Origin: an uncultured Bacilli bacterium
GTDB lineage: Bacteria; Bacillota_I; Bacilli_A; RF39; UBA660
DNA: 25,266 nucleotides
Assembly: GCA_910579535.1 (NCBI GenBank)
Contig: CAJTUR010000011.1
Span: 18,839 to 44,104, forward strand
Direction of reading: 5' to 3'
Numbering within the stretch: position 1 is the first letter of the stretch; every line of letters starts with the position of its first letter. The notes under the pieces were generated by a model. It searched no databases and was not told where the DNA came from. It was given only the letters and a program-made list of their open reading frames with translations. This document shows positions 16,059 through 23,801 of this stretch, one piece after another. The position numbers and the translations under genes were made by a program.

Positions 16059-17792
16059 TTAATTACCTTCGCCTGAATTTTGATACAAACTTTTATAAAC
16101 CTCATTCCTTTGTAGCAATTCTTTATGAGTCCCCATGCCATTTAACGTCCCTTCGTTGATCACACAAATCACATCAGCATCAATAATAGTTGACAAACGA
16201 TGAGCAACAATAATTACGGTATGATCCTTAACTAAGTCGTCAATTGTTTTTTTAATATATTCTTGAGACTCATTATCAAGAGCGCTCGTCGCCTCATCAA
16301 ATAAGATAATTTTCGTATCTAAAAGTAACGTACGAGCAATACTAATTCTTTGTTTTTGTCCTCCCGATAAATTAATTCCTCCTTCACCAATAACGGTATC
16401 ATAGCCATCTGGCAAACTCATAATATATTCATCTATATAAGCTTTTTTACAAACTTCTCGAATCATCTCTAAAGTCACCGACTCTTTAACCAATTTAAAA
16501 TTATCAAAAATACTCAAATTAAACAGAAAAGGAGACTGACGTATTACAGAAATATGTTTTCTTAAACTCTCTTCAGTTAAGTCTTTTATATCAACACCAT
16601 CTATTAAAATAGTTCCTTCACTTGTATCAAAATAACGTAATAACAAATTAAAAATTGTACTTTTTCCATTTCCGCTTCGACCAATAATAGCATTTTTCTT
16701 ATAGGGTTCTAAAGTTAAATTAAGTCCCTTTAAAGTATAATCTTCATCTTCTTTATATTTAAATTTAACCGCTTTAAATTCAATCTTTCCTTGAATAGAA
16801 TCTAAAGAAACACTTCCAAAAACCTCATCTTGATAAAGCTTATTATTTAAAATTTCTCCAATTCTTTTTAAACTGACCATTACTTTATTATAATTCACAC
16901 CAAAATCGCTAATACTTTCAACGACTTCATCAATACGCCAAATATAGCTTTCAAGCATCATAAATGCACTTAGTGTAATTAGACCCTCTACAAAAAATTT
17001 TCCAGCAGTATATAAAATAATAAACTGAATAATAAAATAAGCTAAATTATTAAGGCCATAATACCATCTTTCATACGTTCTTACTTTATTAGTATGAGTA
17101 TAGAGCTTATCCAAAATGCCATAAACATTTTTTTCAATATTTTTCTTAATGCCTAAAGATTTAATTTCTCTTATTCCAGATATATTTTCTGTAGCTACTT
17201 TAACGTATTCATCACTTTCTTTTTTTATTTCCTCATGACTTTTTTTAATTTTTGGAAAAAACTTTTTTGAAATAAATCCCATAAAAATAGCAAGAAGTAA
17301 CACCTCTAAACCCAGTACAATTGAAATTTTAAAAGCCATAAATAAAACAATTAAAACCACTACAGACTTACATAACAAGCGAATCATTTTACTTAAAAGT
17401 TCCATAATACGATCAGGATCCGTGTACAAACGATTAATAAATTCACCTACAGCAATTTCTTCAAAAGCGATAGCTGGTAGCTTATCAATCTTTTGATACA
17501 AATCTTTACTTACATTTTTTGTAAACTTAATTTCTAAATACGTATACAAGGCATCTCTTGGAATTTGTAAAAAAGAATAAGCAAGAATATGAATGCTCTC
17601 ATAAAGCACTAACAAAAAGAAAAAACGATTAAAATTTAAAACAGTTAAAGCTTCAATAGCAATTCCCCAAAAATAAACGGAGATTAAAGAAGGAAAATAA
17701 GAAAGTGCAACTAAGAAAATATATAAAAACAATTTTAATTTATCTTCACGAATATAATGCCAAAAAATTTTCAAATTCTCTCTATTTTTCAT
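16059..17792 (-). CDS. ABC exporter, fused membrane and ATPase domains
   Basis: A 577-residue half-transporter of the type IV exporter (MsbA/LmrA/Sav1866-like) architecture. Six membrane helices lie in residues 15-290 and the nucleotide-binding domain in 335-570. ATPase motifs: Walker A GRSGNGKST (371-379), Q-loop Gln419, signature LSGGQ (475-479), Walker B IILFDE (495-500), D-loop SALD, H-loop His531. It should work as a homodimer or pair with another half-transporter, but no partner gene is adjacent. Substrate unknown; export of a lipid, peptide or drug is possible. Its position just downstream of the phospholipid genes suggests a lipid link, but it has its own extended -10 promoter (17814-17819), an AGGT ribosome site and a terminator, so it can be expressed alone. 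Confidence 0.95.
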   Translation of the reverse strand: MKNRENLKIFWHYIREDKLKLFLYIFLVALSYFPSLISVYFWGIAIEALTVLNFNRFFFLLVLYESIHILAYSFLQIPRDALYTYLEIKFTKNVSKDLYQKIDKLPAIAFEEIAVGEFINRLYTDPDRIMELLSKMIRLLCKSVVVLIVLFMAFKISIVLGLEVLLLAIFMGFISKKFFPKIKKSHEEIKKESDEYVKVATENISGIREIKSLGIKKNIEKNVYGILDKLYTHTNKVRTYERWYYGLNNLAYFIIQFIILYTAGKFFVEGLITLSAFMMLESYIWRIDEVVESISDFGVNYNKVMVSLKRIGEILNNKLYQDEVFGSVSLDSIQGKIEFKAVKFKYKEDEDYTLKGLNLTLEPYKKNAIIGRSGNGKSTIFNLLLRYFDTSEGTILIDGVDIKDLTEESLRKHISVIRQSPFLFNLSIFDNFKLVKESVTLEMIREVCKKAYIDEYIMSLPDGYDTVIGEGGINLSGGQKQRISIARTLLLDTKIILFDEATSALDNESQEYIKKTIDDLVKDHTVIIVAHRLSTIIDADVICVINEGTLNGMGTHKELLQRNEVYKSLYQNSGEGN

Positions 17793-17813
17793 AACTACCT
17801 CACTAGAAACAAA

Positions 17814-17819
17814 ATTATA
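17814..17819 (-). promoter_or_regulatory. Extended -10 promoter of the ABC exporter gene
   Basis: Minus strand TGTTATAAT (TATAAT at 17819-17814), nine bases after the psd stop codon, with no clear -35. The gene could also be reached by read-through from psd, since no terminator is visible between them. Confidence 0.55.
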
Positions 17820-17828
17820 ACATAAAAT

Positions 17829-18641
17829 TTATCTTTTTTCTCCTATTTTTTCACCCATTTTAACAAGAATTTCTTTATCCTCTAAAAATTCACTTAAAAT
17901 TTTTACTTGTTCTTTTTTTACAAGTACAATAATAGTACTTCCTCCGAACAAAAACATCCCTTTTTCTTCGCCTTTTTTAAAATGATACTCTTTATGATAA
18001 TTTTTAATTTTACCCACACATAAAGCTCCAACTTCTATTTGGATAATTTCTCCAAAATGTTTGGTTTCTAAAAGGGTATATTCACGAGAATTTTCTGAAA
18101 AAACAGCCACATTTTCTAAAGCTATAGGTCTTACCGTATGAAGACGACCCTTTATAAAAATTGGAGATTTATGATATCCTTCATCTAAATAACAATAACG
18201 ATGATAATGATTAACACATAAACGATACACTAAACAATACCCTTCTTGATAATTTTTTGCTAAAACCTCATTTTGAAGTAAAGAGGATACACTATAATAA
18301 CTTTGCTTAACGGGAAAAATCAATCCTTTTTTTATATCATAAACTTTTAAAAAACCATCACATGGTGCAATAAAATTGCCTACATTCTGAGATATTTTTC
18401 GCTTTTCTTTTTTTATTTGTCTTGTAAAAAAAGCATTAAAACTTTTATAATTTACTTTTTCGTATTCTTCTAATTGAATTCCGTTTTTTAACACAAATCG
18501 TTTTATAAACAGCTTAGAGAATCTTGTAGATAAAAAAAAGCCAATGAACTTAGAAAAAATTGGAAGAGTTATTATTTTTAATAGAACTCTCCCAATAAAT
18601 GAACTATACAAAAACCTTAAAGTTAGACTTTCTTTTTTCAT
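17829..18641 (-). CDS. psd: Phosphatidylserine decarboxylase proenzyme
   Basis: Converts phosphatidylserine to phosphatidylethanolamine at the membrane. The 270-residue proenzyme carries the self-cleavage motif FGGST (232-236). In the family, cleavage between Gly234 and Ser235 turns the serine into the pyruvoyl cofactor of the alpha chain. Other family marks: APCDG (92-96) and the VNHYHRYCY segment (143-151), the equivalent of the DYHRYH motif. The length and the GGST variant fit the clostridial-type enzymes rather than the longer E. coli form. It starts inside the pssA stop (four-base ATGA overlap), so the enzyme producing its substrate is translated just before it. A run of ten G residues ends five bases before its start codon (see the repeat at 18646). 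Confidence 0.95.
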   Translation of the reverse strand: MKKESLTLRFLYSSFIGRVLLKIITLPIFSKFIGFFLSTRFSKLFIKRFVLKNGIQLEEYEKVNYKSFNAFFTRQIKKEKRKISQNVGNFIAPCDGFLKVYDIKKGLIFPVKQSYYSVSSLLQNEVLAKNYQEGYCLVYRLCVNHYHRYCYLDEGYHKSPIFIKGRLHTVRPIALENVAVFSENSREYTLLETKHFGEIIQIEVGALCVGKIKNYHKEYHFKKGEEKGMFLFGGSTIIVLVKKEQVKILSEFLEDKEILVKMGEKIGEKR

Positions 18642-19333
18642 CTAACCCCCCCCCCAACAAAAATTAATATTAAAAGCTCTACTATTCCAAGACTTACTAA
18701 CATCATAATTCCTTTAGTATCTAATTTTTTTATTTGAAATTTTAACAAAAACAAAAAACCTGTAATTAAAAGTCCTCCTATATAGAGCAAAGAAAGATCT
18801 AAAGACGTAAGATAATTTAAAAGTAGCAAACTAGGAAAAATTAAAGCACTTGAAGTAACAGGTAGTCCTGTATAAGTTTTACGTGCACCTGATTCTTTTT
18901 TTTGTCTTTCCTCCTCAGTAACATTAAAATAAGCTAAGCGAATCATAGCTGCTAAAGCATAAAAGAGAAAGATTCCAAAAACAAAAAAGCGAAAGAAATA
19001 AACACCCCAAGAATCCATATGAGAAAGTATAAAATCATTAATAAAAAATGAAGAACGATAAACGGCTATTCCAATACACATTGGAAGAACACCAAAAGCT
19101 ACTAAATCCGCTAAAGAATCAATTTGAATACCAAACTTTTTTTCAAAAACACTTCGATTTTTTTTTGAGCTAGCCACTTTGCCATCAAAAGCATCACATA
19201 ACCCACAAAAAAGTAAAAAGAAAACACCGATATAAGGATAACCAGATTGATTTAATGAAAAAGCAATACCTAAACAAGCAGATATAAAAGACAAATACGT
19301 TAAAATAACCGTATAAGAAAACACTCCAATCAT
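18638..19333 (-). CDS. pssA: CDP-diacylglycerol-serine O-phosphatidyltransferase
   Basis: Makes phosphatidylserine from CDP-diacylglycerol and L-serine. The 231-residue membrane protein has the CDP-alcohol phosphotransferase motif: Asp47, Asp50-Gly51, Ala54 and, after a longer spacer, Gly68, Asp72 and Asp76 (DAFDGKVAS ... FGIQIDSLAD). The Arg that usually follows Ala is Ser here, a variation found in PssA-type enzymes. Several hydrophobic helices follow. It overlaps the flippase-like gene upstream and psd downstream by four bases each. The last codons (VGGGVR) come from a homopolymer of ten G residues, so slippage would change the C-terminus and the coupling to psd. Specificity for serine is supported by the adjacent decarboxylase gene. 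Confidence 0.93.
   Translation of the reverse strand: MIGVFSYTVILTYLSFISACLGIAFSLNQSGYPYIGVFFLLFCGLCDAFDGKVASSKKNRSVFEKKFGIQIDSLADLVAFGVLPMCIGIAVYRSSFFINDFILSHMDSWGVYFFRFFVFGIFLFYALAAMIRLAYFNVTEEERQKKESGARKTYTGLPVTSSALIFPSLLLLNYLTSLDLSLLYIGGLLITGFLFLLKFQIKKLDTKGIMMLVSLGIVELLILIFVGGGVR
18646..18655 (-). repeat. Ten-base poly-G tract at the end of pssA
   Basis: A run of ten C on the plus strand (G on the coding strand) in a very AT-rich region, encoding Gly-Gly-Gly near the pssA stop. Insertion of one G would create a TAG two codons after the tract. Loss of one G would make pssA read through its stop and into psd out of frame. Confidence 0.95.
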
Positions 19334-20391
19334 AATTTACTACTCCTCTTAATTTTTAAATATCTAATTATTACTAAAATGCCACAACTAAGGATACAAA
19401 AATAAAAAGATACACCTCTACTTAATAACTCTAAATTCACAGCTTGTTCCATGGGCATCAAACGAAGAAATCCATTAAGCATCAAATAATCTGTCACTCC
19501 CATTGCACCAGGAATAGGTATAGAATAAGCTCCCATAATAACGAGACATTCAATAACAAAAATATCAAATACATCACTAAAAGAGCCACCTGTTGCTAAG
19601 AATACTAATATTATAACACCAATTTGACAAATTCTTTGTAATAAATTAAATAAAAAGAGTTTAATTAACACATTTTTCTTTCCATGAATCATTTTTGACG
19701 AAGCTTGATATCTTTCAATAGCATCATCAAGTCGTTTTAATTTTTCTTCTCGATTTTTGATCAAATGCAATTTAACCAACAAGTTCAATCCCCAAATACT
19801 TATTTTTTTCAAAGATTTATCTTTATAAAGTAAGCAATAAAAAAGAAAAAGAAAGAAACTTTGAACCATAAAACCTATCACAACTAATAATTGTGCCATC
19901 CAATCTAAATGTATAAAAATACTAGGATGAAGAATTAAGACCACTACATTTAAAAGAATAATAGAAATGGAATACATAAATAAAGTATATAGAAGTGAGA
20001 CCGTAACGACTGGACCACTAATGCCATCTTTTAACATGAAATAAGCACTAGCTGGTTGCCCACCACTAGCAGAAGGTGTAACAGCAGAAAAATAAATATC
20101 CGCTGCAGCATAATAAAGAGCATCACTTTTTTTAAATGTATAACCAAACGCTTTGGCAACAGTAACAATACTCCATCCTTCAGCTAAAATATAAAATACA
20201 ATAACTAATATTGAAAAAATAATAAACCCTATATTTGTTCCTTTTAAAAAAGAAAGAAACATTTTTAAAGAAAATTCTTTATTAAATCCTATAATTAAAC
20301 CAATACTTCCTATCATCAATAAGATAAAAAAGAAAGCCCAAAAAATCTTTTTTCGAGTTTCTTTTTGTAAAGAATGACTCACATTATCCAT
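19330..20391 (-). CDS. Flippase-like / LPG-synthase transmembrane family protein
   Basis: A 353-residue polytopic membrane protein of the PF03706 family (transmembrane part of MprF, YbhN-like). Seen: about eight hydrophobic helices, the family motif TPSASGGQPASAYF near residues 100-113 and PIPGAMGVTDYLML near the C-terminus. It lacks the cytoplasmic aminoacyl-transferase domain of MprF, so it is not an aminoacyl-phosphatidylglycerol synthase by itself. Stand-alone members are thought to move lipids or glycolipids across the membrane. Its place between a PAP2 enzyme and the phosphatidylserine/ethanolamine genes (20 bases after the first, four-base overlap with pssA) suggests it handles a phospholipid made by this operon. 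GAGG eight bases before the ATG acts as ribosome site. Confidence 0.88.
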   Translation of the reverse strand: MDNVSHSLQKETRKKIFWAFFFILLMIGSIGLIIGFNKEFSLKMFLSFLKGTNIGFIIFSILVIVFYILAEGWSIVTVAKAFGYTFKKSDALYYAAADIYFSAVTPSASGGQPASAYFMLKDGISGPVVTVSLLYTLFMYSISIILLNVVVLILHPSIFIHLDWMAQLLVVIGFMVQSFFLFLFYCLLYKDKSLKKISIWGLNLLVKLHLIKNREEKLKRLDDAIERYQASSKMIHGKKNVLIKLFLFNLLQRICQIGVIILVFLATGGSFSDVFDIFVIECLVIMGAYSIPIPGAMGVTDYLMLNGFLRLMPMEQAVNLELLSRGVSFYFCILSCGILVIIRYLKIKRSSKL

Positions 20392-20411
20392 AACAAAAAC
20401 CTCAATAAATT

Positions 20412-21035
20412 CTACTTTTTAAACCACTTAAATCTTTTAACGATTTGATAACTAATTTCAGCAATGCAAATACCACCTACAATATCGACCACCACATGCT
20501 GTTTTACAAAAACAGTAGATAGACAAACCAATATCATAAATAGTCCCATTCCTATTTTATAACTTTTAGAAACATTCAAATTTAAACACCCTCTAAAAAC
20601 CATATAGCTTTCTAAGCAATGAATAGAAGGAAACAAATTAACAGGGTCATCCATTTTATAAATAAATTGTGTTAAAAAAGAAAAAAAATCATTGGAAGTA
20701 ATAGTAGGACGCACAATATAAGTAGGAACAACCAAAAAGAAAAATAAACAAATAATTTTAGCAAGCACATCCGCTGCAACAATAAAGTGACACTTTTCCT
20801 TACTTTCTCTAGAAATAACAATATAGCCAATACCCCAATGCAAATAAGCTAAAATATAAATAACAATAAAAACATTTAAAAATGGAAGCCAATCATCAAG
20901 AAAGATAGAAAAATCATAATGTTCTAAATGATTTGTAATTACTTTTGAGCCATTATAAACTAGACTATTAACTACAATTGCCAAAAGAAGTGGAATACAA
21001 GCGTATTTAGGTACAACTTTAAAAAATTTTTTCAT
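20412..21035 (-). CDS. PAP2-superfamily membrane phosphatase or phosphotransferase
   Basis: A 207-residue membrane protein with five or six hydrophobic segments. Motifs of the PAP2 (phosphatidic acid phosphatase type 2) superfamily: PSIH (136-139), and STVFVKQHVVVD with His180 and Asp184, where Ser-Thr stands in place of the usual Ser-Arg. The first motif keeps the final Arg-Pro (VRP, 108-110) but the Lys normally eight residues before is not evident. Spacing and the FPSIHC context resemble the inositol-phosphotransferase-like (AUR1-like) branch. Likely substrates are a lipid phosphate such as phosphatidic acid, phosphatidylglycerol phosphate or an undecaprenyl phosphate; the sequence cannot decide. 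First gene of the phospholipid operon, with its own extended -10 promoter at 21110. Confidence 0.8.
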   Translation of the reverse strand: MKKFFKVVPKYACIPLLLAIVVNSLVYNGSKVITNHLEHYDFSIFLDDWLPFLNVFIVIYILAYLHWGIGYIVISRESKEKCHFIVAADVLAKIICLFFFLVVPTYIVRPTITSNDFFSFLTQFIYKMDDPVNLFPSIHCLESYMVFRGCLNLNVSKSYKIGMGLFMILVCLSTVFVKQHVVVDIVGGICIAEISYQIVKRFKWFKK

Positions 21036-21109
21036 AATAACCCTTTCACCTAATTAAATATAACATATAGACATGACTCACAAATGACTAAACTATATTT
21101 TATAAAATT

Positions 21110-21115
21110 ATTATA
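21110..21115 (-). promoter_or_regulatory. Extended -10 promoter of the phospholipid operon
   Basis: Minus strand TGGTATAAT (TATAAT at 21115-21110) without a clear -35 box. It implies a 5' untranslated leader of about 70 bases that contains AGTCAT twice, and an AGGTGAAAGGG ribosome site before the ATG at 21035. Confidence 0.6.
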
Positions 21116-21152
21116 CCACAATTATTAAAGATTTACCCTAACAGTTTTAAAA

Positions 21153-21178
21153 TAAAAAAAATCCATCAAGGGATTTTT
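21153..21178 (-). terminator. Terminator of trpS, including its stop codon
   Basis: An 8-bp stem, AAAAATCC / GGATTTTT (arms 21178-21171 and 21164-21157) with a 6-base loop, continues into a T-run on the minus strand. The TAA stop (21177-21179) is part of the stem. Confidence 0.85.
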
Positions 21179-22262
21179 ATTCATATCTTTTTATTTGTTC
21201 GTCAAAAAAGTCTTGATTATAAAGTATACCCATAGCTTCTTTAATTTCTAATAACGTTTTATTAGCATAATTATTGGCCACTTCTGTTCCTTCTTTTAAC
21301 ACATCTAGAACTTCGCTAATGTGTGCTTCGTAATACTTTCTTTTTTCTCGAATAGGGATTAAAAGTTCTTCCATAATTTTATACAGAAATTGTTTTATTT
21401 TCATATCACCAAGACCACCTCTACGATAATGGTCTTTTAGTTCATCTAAATTCTTATATTCTGGTAAAAATTTTTTAAAATCTTCATCGGATGAAAAAGC
21501 ATCTAAATAAGTAAAAACAATATTTCCTTCTACATGACCTGGATCTTCAACTTTAACATGTGTGGGATCCGTATACATGCTCTTAATTTTACTTTCAAGA
21601 GTTTTAGAATCATCGGTTAAAAATATACAATTCCCCAATGATTTACTCATTTTATTATTACCATCAATACCAGGTAATCTTAAACAAACTTCATTTTCAG
21701 CTAAAAGAGGTTTGGGCATACATAAAACGTCTTTTTCATAAATATGATTAAAACTTCTTACAATTTCACGTGTTTGCTCAATCATTGGAAGTTGATCATC
21801 CCCAACAGGCACAATAGTAGCTTTAAAAGCGGTAATATCAGCTGCCTGACTAATCGGATAGTTAACAAAACCAACTGGAATGCCTTTGTCTTCACTATCA
21901 AATCCTCTTAACTGAATTTCTGATTTCACAGTTGGATTTCTAAGCAATCGATTTAAAGTAACTAAATTCATATAATAAGCGGTAATTTCAGGTAAAGCTC
22001 TCACCTCTGACTGAATAAAAAACGTAATTTTTTTAGGGTCTAAACCTACTGATAAATAATCAAGCATAACTTCAATAATATGATGGCGTACTTTGGAAGG
22101 ATTACCATAATTATCTGTCAAAGCTTGTGCATCAGCAATCATGATAAAAAACTTATCATAGTCTGTATTCTGAAGTTCCACCCTTTGTTTTAATGAACCT
22201 ACATAATGACCAATATGTAAACGTCCCGTTGGACGATCTCCCGTTAGTATAACATTTTTCAT
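21177..22262 (-). CDS. trpS: Tryptophan-tRNA ligase
   Basis: Charges tRNA-Trp with tryptophan. Class Ic synthetase of 361 residues. The HIGH motif is HIGH at 16-19 (RPTGRLHIGHYVGSL) and the KMSKS motif is exact at about 204-208 (GNNKMSKSLGN). The active-site region around DAQALTDN and the VPVGDDQLP segment are typical. The length belongs to the somewhat longer TrpS group (about 340-360 aa) rather than the 325-335 aa B. subtilis form. The ATG at 22262 follows an AGAGGG site at seven bases. The TTG at 22280 would add six residues without a ribosome site. It sits 33 bases after the unknown gene at 22296 and shares its transcript. The tRNA-Trp gene is only 2 kb away on the same strand. Confidence 0.97.
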   Translation of the reverse strand: MKNVILTGDRPTGRLHIGHYVGSLKQRVELQNTDYDKFFIMIADAQALTDNYGNPSKVRHHIIEVMLDYLSVGLDPKKITFFIQSEVRALPEITAYYMNLVTLNRLLRNPTVKSEIQLRGFDSEDKGIPVGFVNYPISQAADITAFKATIVPVGDDQLPMIEQTREIVRSFNHIYEKDVLCMPKPLLAENEVCLRLPGIDGNNKMSKSLGNCIFLTDDSKTLESKIKSMYTDPTHVKVEDPGHVEGNIVFTYLDAFSSDEDFKKFLPEYKNLDELKDHYRRGGLGDMKIKQFLYKIMEELLIPIREKRKYYEAHISEVLDVLKEGTEVANNYANKTLLEIKEAMGILYNQDFFDEQIKRYE

Positions 22263-22295
22263 ATCATAACCCTCTTTCAAATAAAAAAATTCATA

Positions 22296-22931
22296 TTATA
22301 TTTTTTTATTACTTTCTTTAGAGAAAAATTCCATATCATTTAAACCATAATTATTAATCTTAGACATTTCTTTCAATAATGGCTCCATTTCTAAGATAAT
22401 ACTTCTTCTTTCAGATTTTTCTAAAGCATTCTGTAAACGACTCATTTTTTCTTGTAATTGATTCATTAAATAAGCCCAATTTTCATCATAACTTTTACAA
22501 TGAGCCACCTCATCCTTATACAAAGGAACATTAAAAATATGATTTTGTAAAAGACGATCGTAATATTCTGAATTTACAAAAGGATTAACTTGAGATTTTT
22601 TTAAAAAATAAGCATTTATAGCCTGTATGGCTTCAATTCTATTCTGAATAATGTCAAAAGTGACATTAAAAGTAATTTGTAAAGTATTATAAAATTTTAA
22701 TGGCTCCATTTCTATAGCACTATTTTGAAAACTTGACCAATAAGAAAATAGAATAGGATAAGGAATTAAATCAGCACTAATTAAATAATCTATTTCCTCT
22801 TTATTAAAACCATTAGATTTTAAAAAAGTGATTTTTTCCTCTAAAGAACTTTCTTTATCTTTTTTATGCGCAAGCACCCAATTTTCTAAAAAAATCATTC
22901 TTTCTATTTCTATTTGTTGTTTTTTAAGCAT
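22296..22931 (-). CDS. Hypothetical protein upstream of trpS
   Basis: A 211-residue soluble, helix-rich protein that I do not recognise. No signal peptide or membrane span. It opens with charged helices (LKKQQIEIERMIFLENWVLAHKKD, split by no loop), has a middle aromatic stretch (PYPILFSYWSSFQ, about 57-69), and ends in a Leu/Glu/Lys-rich helix with coiled-coil character (about 158-195). The ribosome site AAGGAAG lies nine bases before the ATG. It is the first gene of a two-gene transcription unit with trpS, behind a promoter at 23072-23100 and a leader with hairpins. Context with trpS does not by itself imply a role in translation. Confidence 0.8.
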   Translation of the reverse strand: MLKKQQIEIERMIFLENWVLAHKKDKESSLEEKITFLKSNGFNKEEIDYLISADLIPYPILFSYWSSFQNSAIEMEPLKFYNTLQITFNVTFDIIQNRIEAIQAINAYFLKKSQVNPFVNSEYYDRLLQNHIFNVPLYKDEVAHCKSYDENWAYLMNQLQEKMSRLQNALEKSERRSIILEMEPLLKEMSKINNYGLNDMEFFSKESNKKI

Positions 22932-23066
22932 ATAAATTTCTTCCTTTCAAAAAGCTAAATTAAAATAAATTTTTATTATTAAAATTTGATAAAAGAACTG
23001 AACCCCCTCCCTAACTGTGTTCAATCTCATTTTACCAGCATAAATATTGTCTTAATAACTTATGCT
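22932..23066 (-). promoter_or_regulatory. Structured 5' leader of the unknown gene-trpS operon
   Basis: About 130 bases between the predicted transcription start and the ATG at 22931. Two hairpins are visible on the minus strand: AGCATAA / TTATGCT (23066-23060 with 23043-23037, 16-base loop), and ATTGAAC / GTTCAGT (23025-23019 with 23003-22997) whose 15-base loop is very purine-rich (GGGAGGGG), followed by TTCTTTT. The second could act as an attenuator. The conserved T-box sequence is absent. Confidence 0.4.
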
Positions 23067-23071
23067 AAATT

Positions 23072-23100
23072 ATTATATATTAATTCTATAAAAGATACAA
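23072..23100 (-). promoter_or_regulatory. Promoter of the unknown gene-trpS operon
   Basis: Minus strand: -35 TTGTAT (23100-23095), a 17-base spacer, -10 TATAAT (23077-23072). Confidence 0.65.
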
Positions 23101-23389
23101 GCGTCTCTTTAAAACTTGAACAAAAGGCTTTTTTCTTATTCCTAACTCATTTCACCTTCATTTTGTATAATTAATTCTCTATATAACCTTTTACTTTTCC
23201 ATCAAAATTTTCTAAATAAATATCCATTTCAAAATAATCAATAAGCGAAACTATAAATTCCCCATCTTTTTCACTCATTTTAGAACAAATTGCAAAATTG
23301 TTCTAAAAAATAAGATTCAATACTTCCCCATATAGATCGTTATTTCGATTTATTAAATGATAACTTTATGAATAATTAATAAGTTTAAT
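23101..23389 (-). other. Stretch without a supportable gene; small open frame and 11-bp hairpin
   Basis: No intact gene is seen here on either strand. A 35-codon open frame (23278-23171, minus) begins at an ATG but has no ribosome site. Its ATG lies at the foot of a perfect 11-bp inverted repeat, TTTTAGAACAA / TTGTTCTAAAA (23278-23288 and 23298-23308, 9-base loop), which has no T-run in the right place for a terminator. The region lies next to a decayed transposase and may be insertion-sequence debris. Confidence 0.4.
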
Positions 23390-23655
23390 CACCTAATCCA
23401 ATTTTATAATGATCATGGTCCAGACAATCCAATATCAATGACAACAGACCATATTGCCTCTTTCTTATATTGCTTTGGATATTTTTTATTTTTGGTTATT
23501 CTAAGAATATCGTATTCATGTTTATCTATTTAACTAACTATATAAAATATGTTACCATCTTTTATACTATATTCTCTTGCAAATGAATACCTAGATTGTC
23601 CTTGTTTTTTCTTTTGATAAATATTTATTTTATCTTCGTAACTCAATTTACTCAT
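23390..23655 (-). pseudogene. Decayed IS3-family (IS150-type) transposase OrfA
   Basis: From an ATG at 23655 the minus strand encodes MSKLSYEDKINIYQKKKQG, the helix-turn-helix start typical of IS150-group OrfA proteins. An in-frame TAA interrupts it at 23530-23532. The same frame then continues with IDKHEYDILR and further OrfA-like residues to a TGA at 23413-23415. Beyond that only fragments such as NWIR, between more stops, can be traced. No orfB or clear terminal inverted repeats were found nearby. It is a dead remnant, and suggests old insertion activity in the accessory zone between trpS and tRNA-Trp. Confidence 0.8.
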
Positions 23656-23801
23656 ATAAAAAACTCTTTTCTTATATCCAAGAAAGTGTCTATATTTTTT
23701 TATCACTTCAATTAAAGTTTTTTTGATTATATATTATAAAAAACTTATTAAAATTTGTTTGAATAGCAAATGAAACGTAACAAGAAAAACTAAAAAACTT
23801 T

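Noticed and set aside
22932..23066. T-box riboswitch before the trpS operon
   Set aside because: The conserved T-box core (GGTGGNACCGCG-like) and the Stem I features are not present; only simple hairpins are seen.
22986..23174. 62-codon plus-strand frame
   Set aside because: No ribosome site, composition typical of noncoding AT-rich DNA, and it crosses the promoter and leader of the trpS operon.
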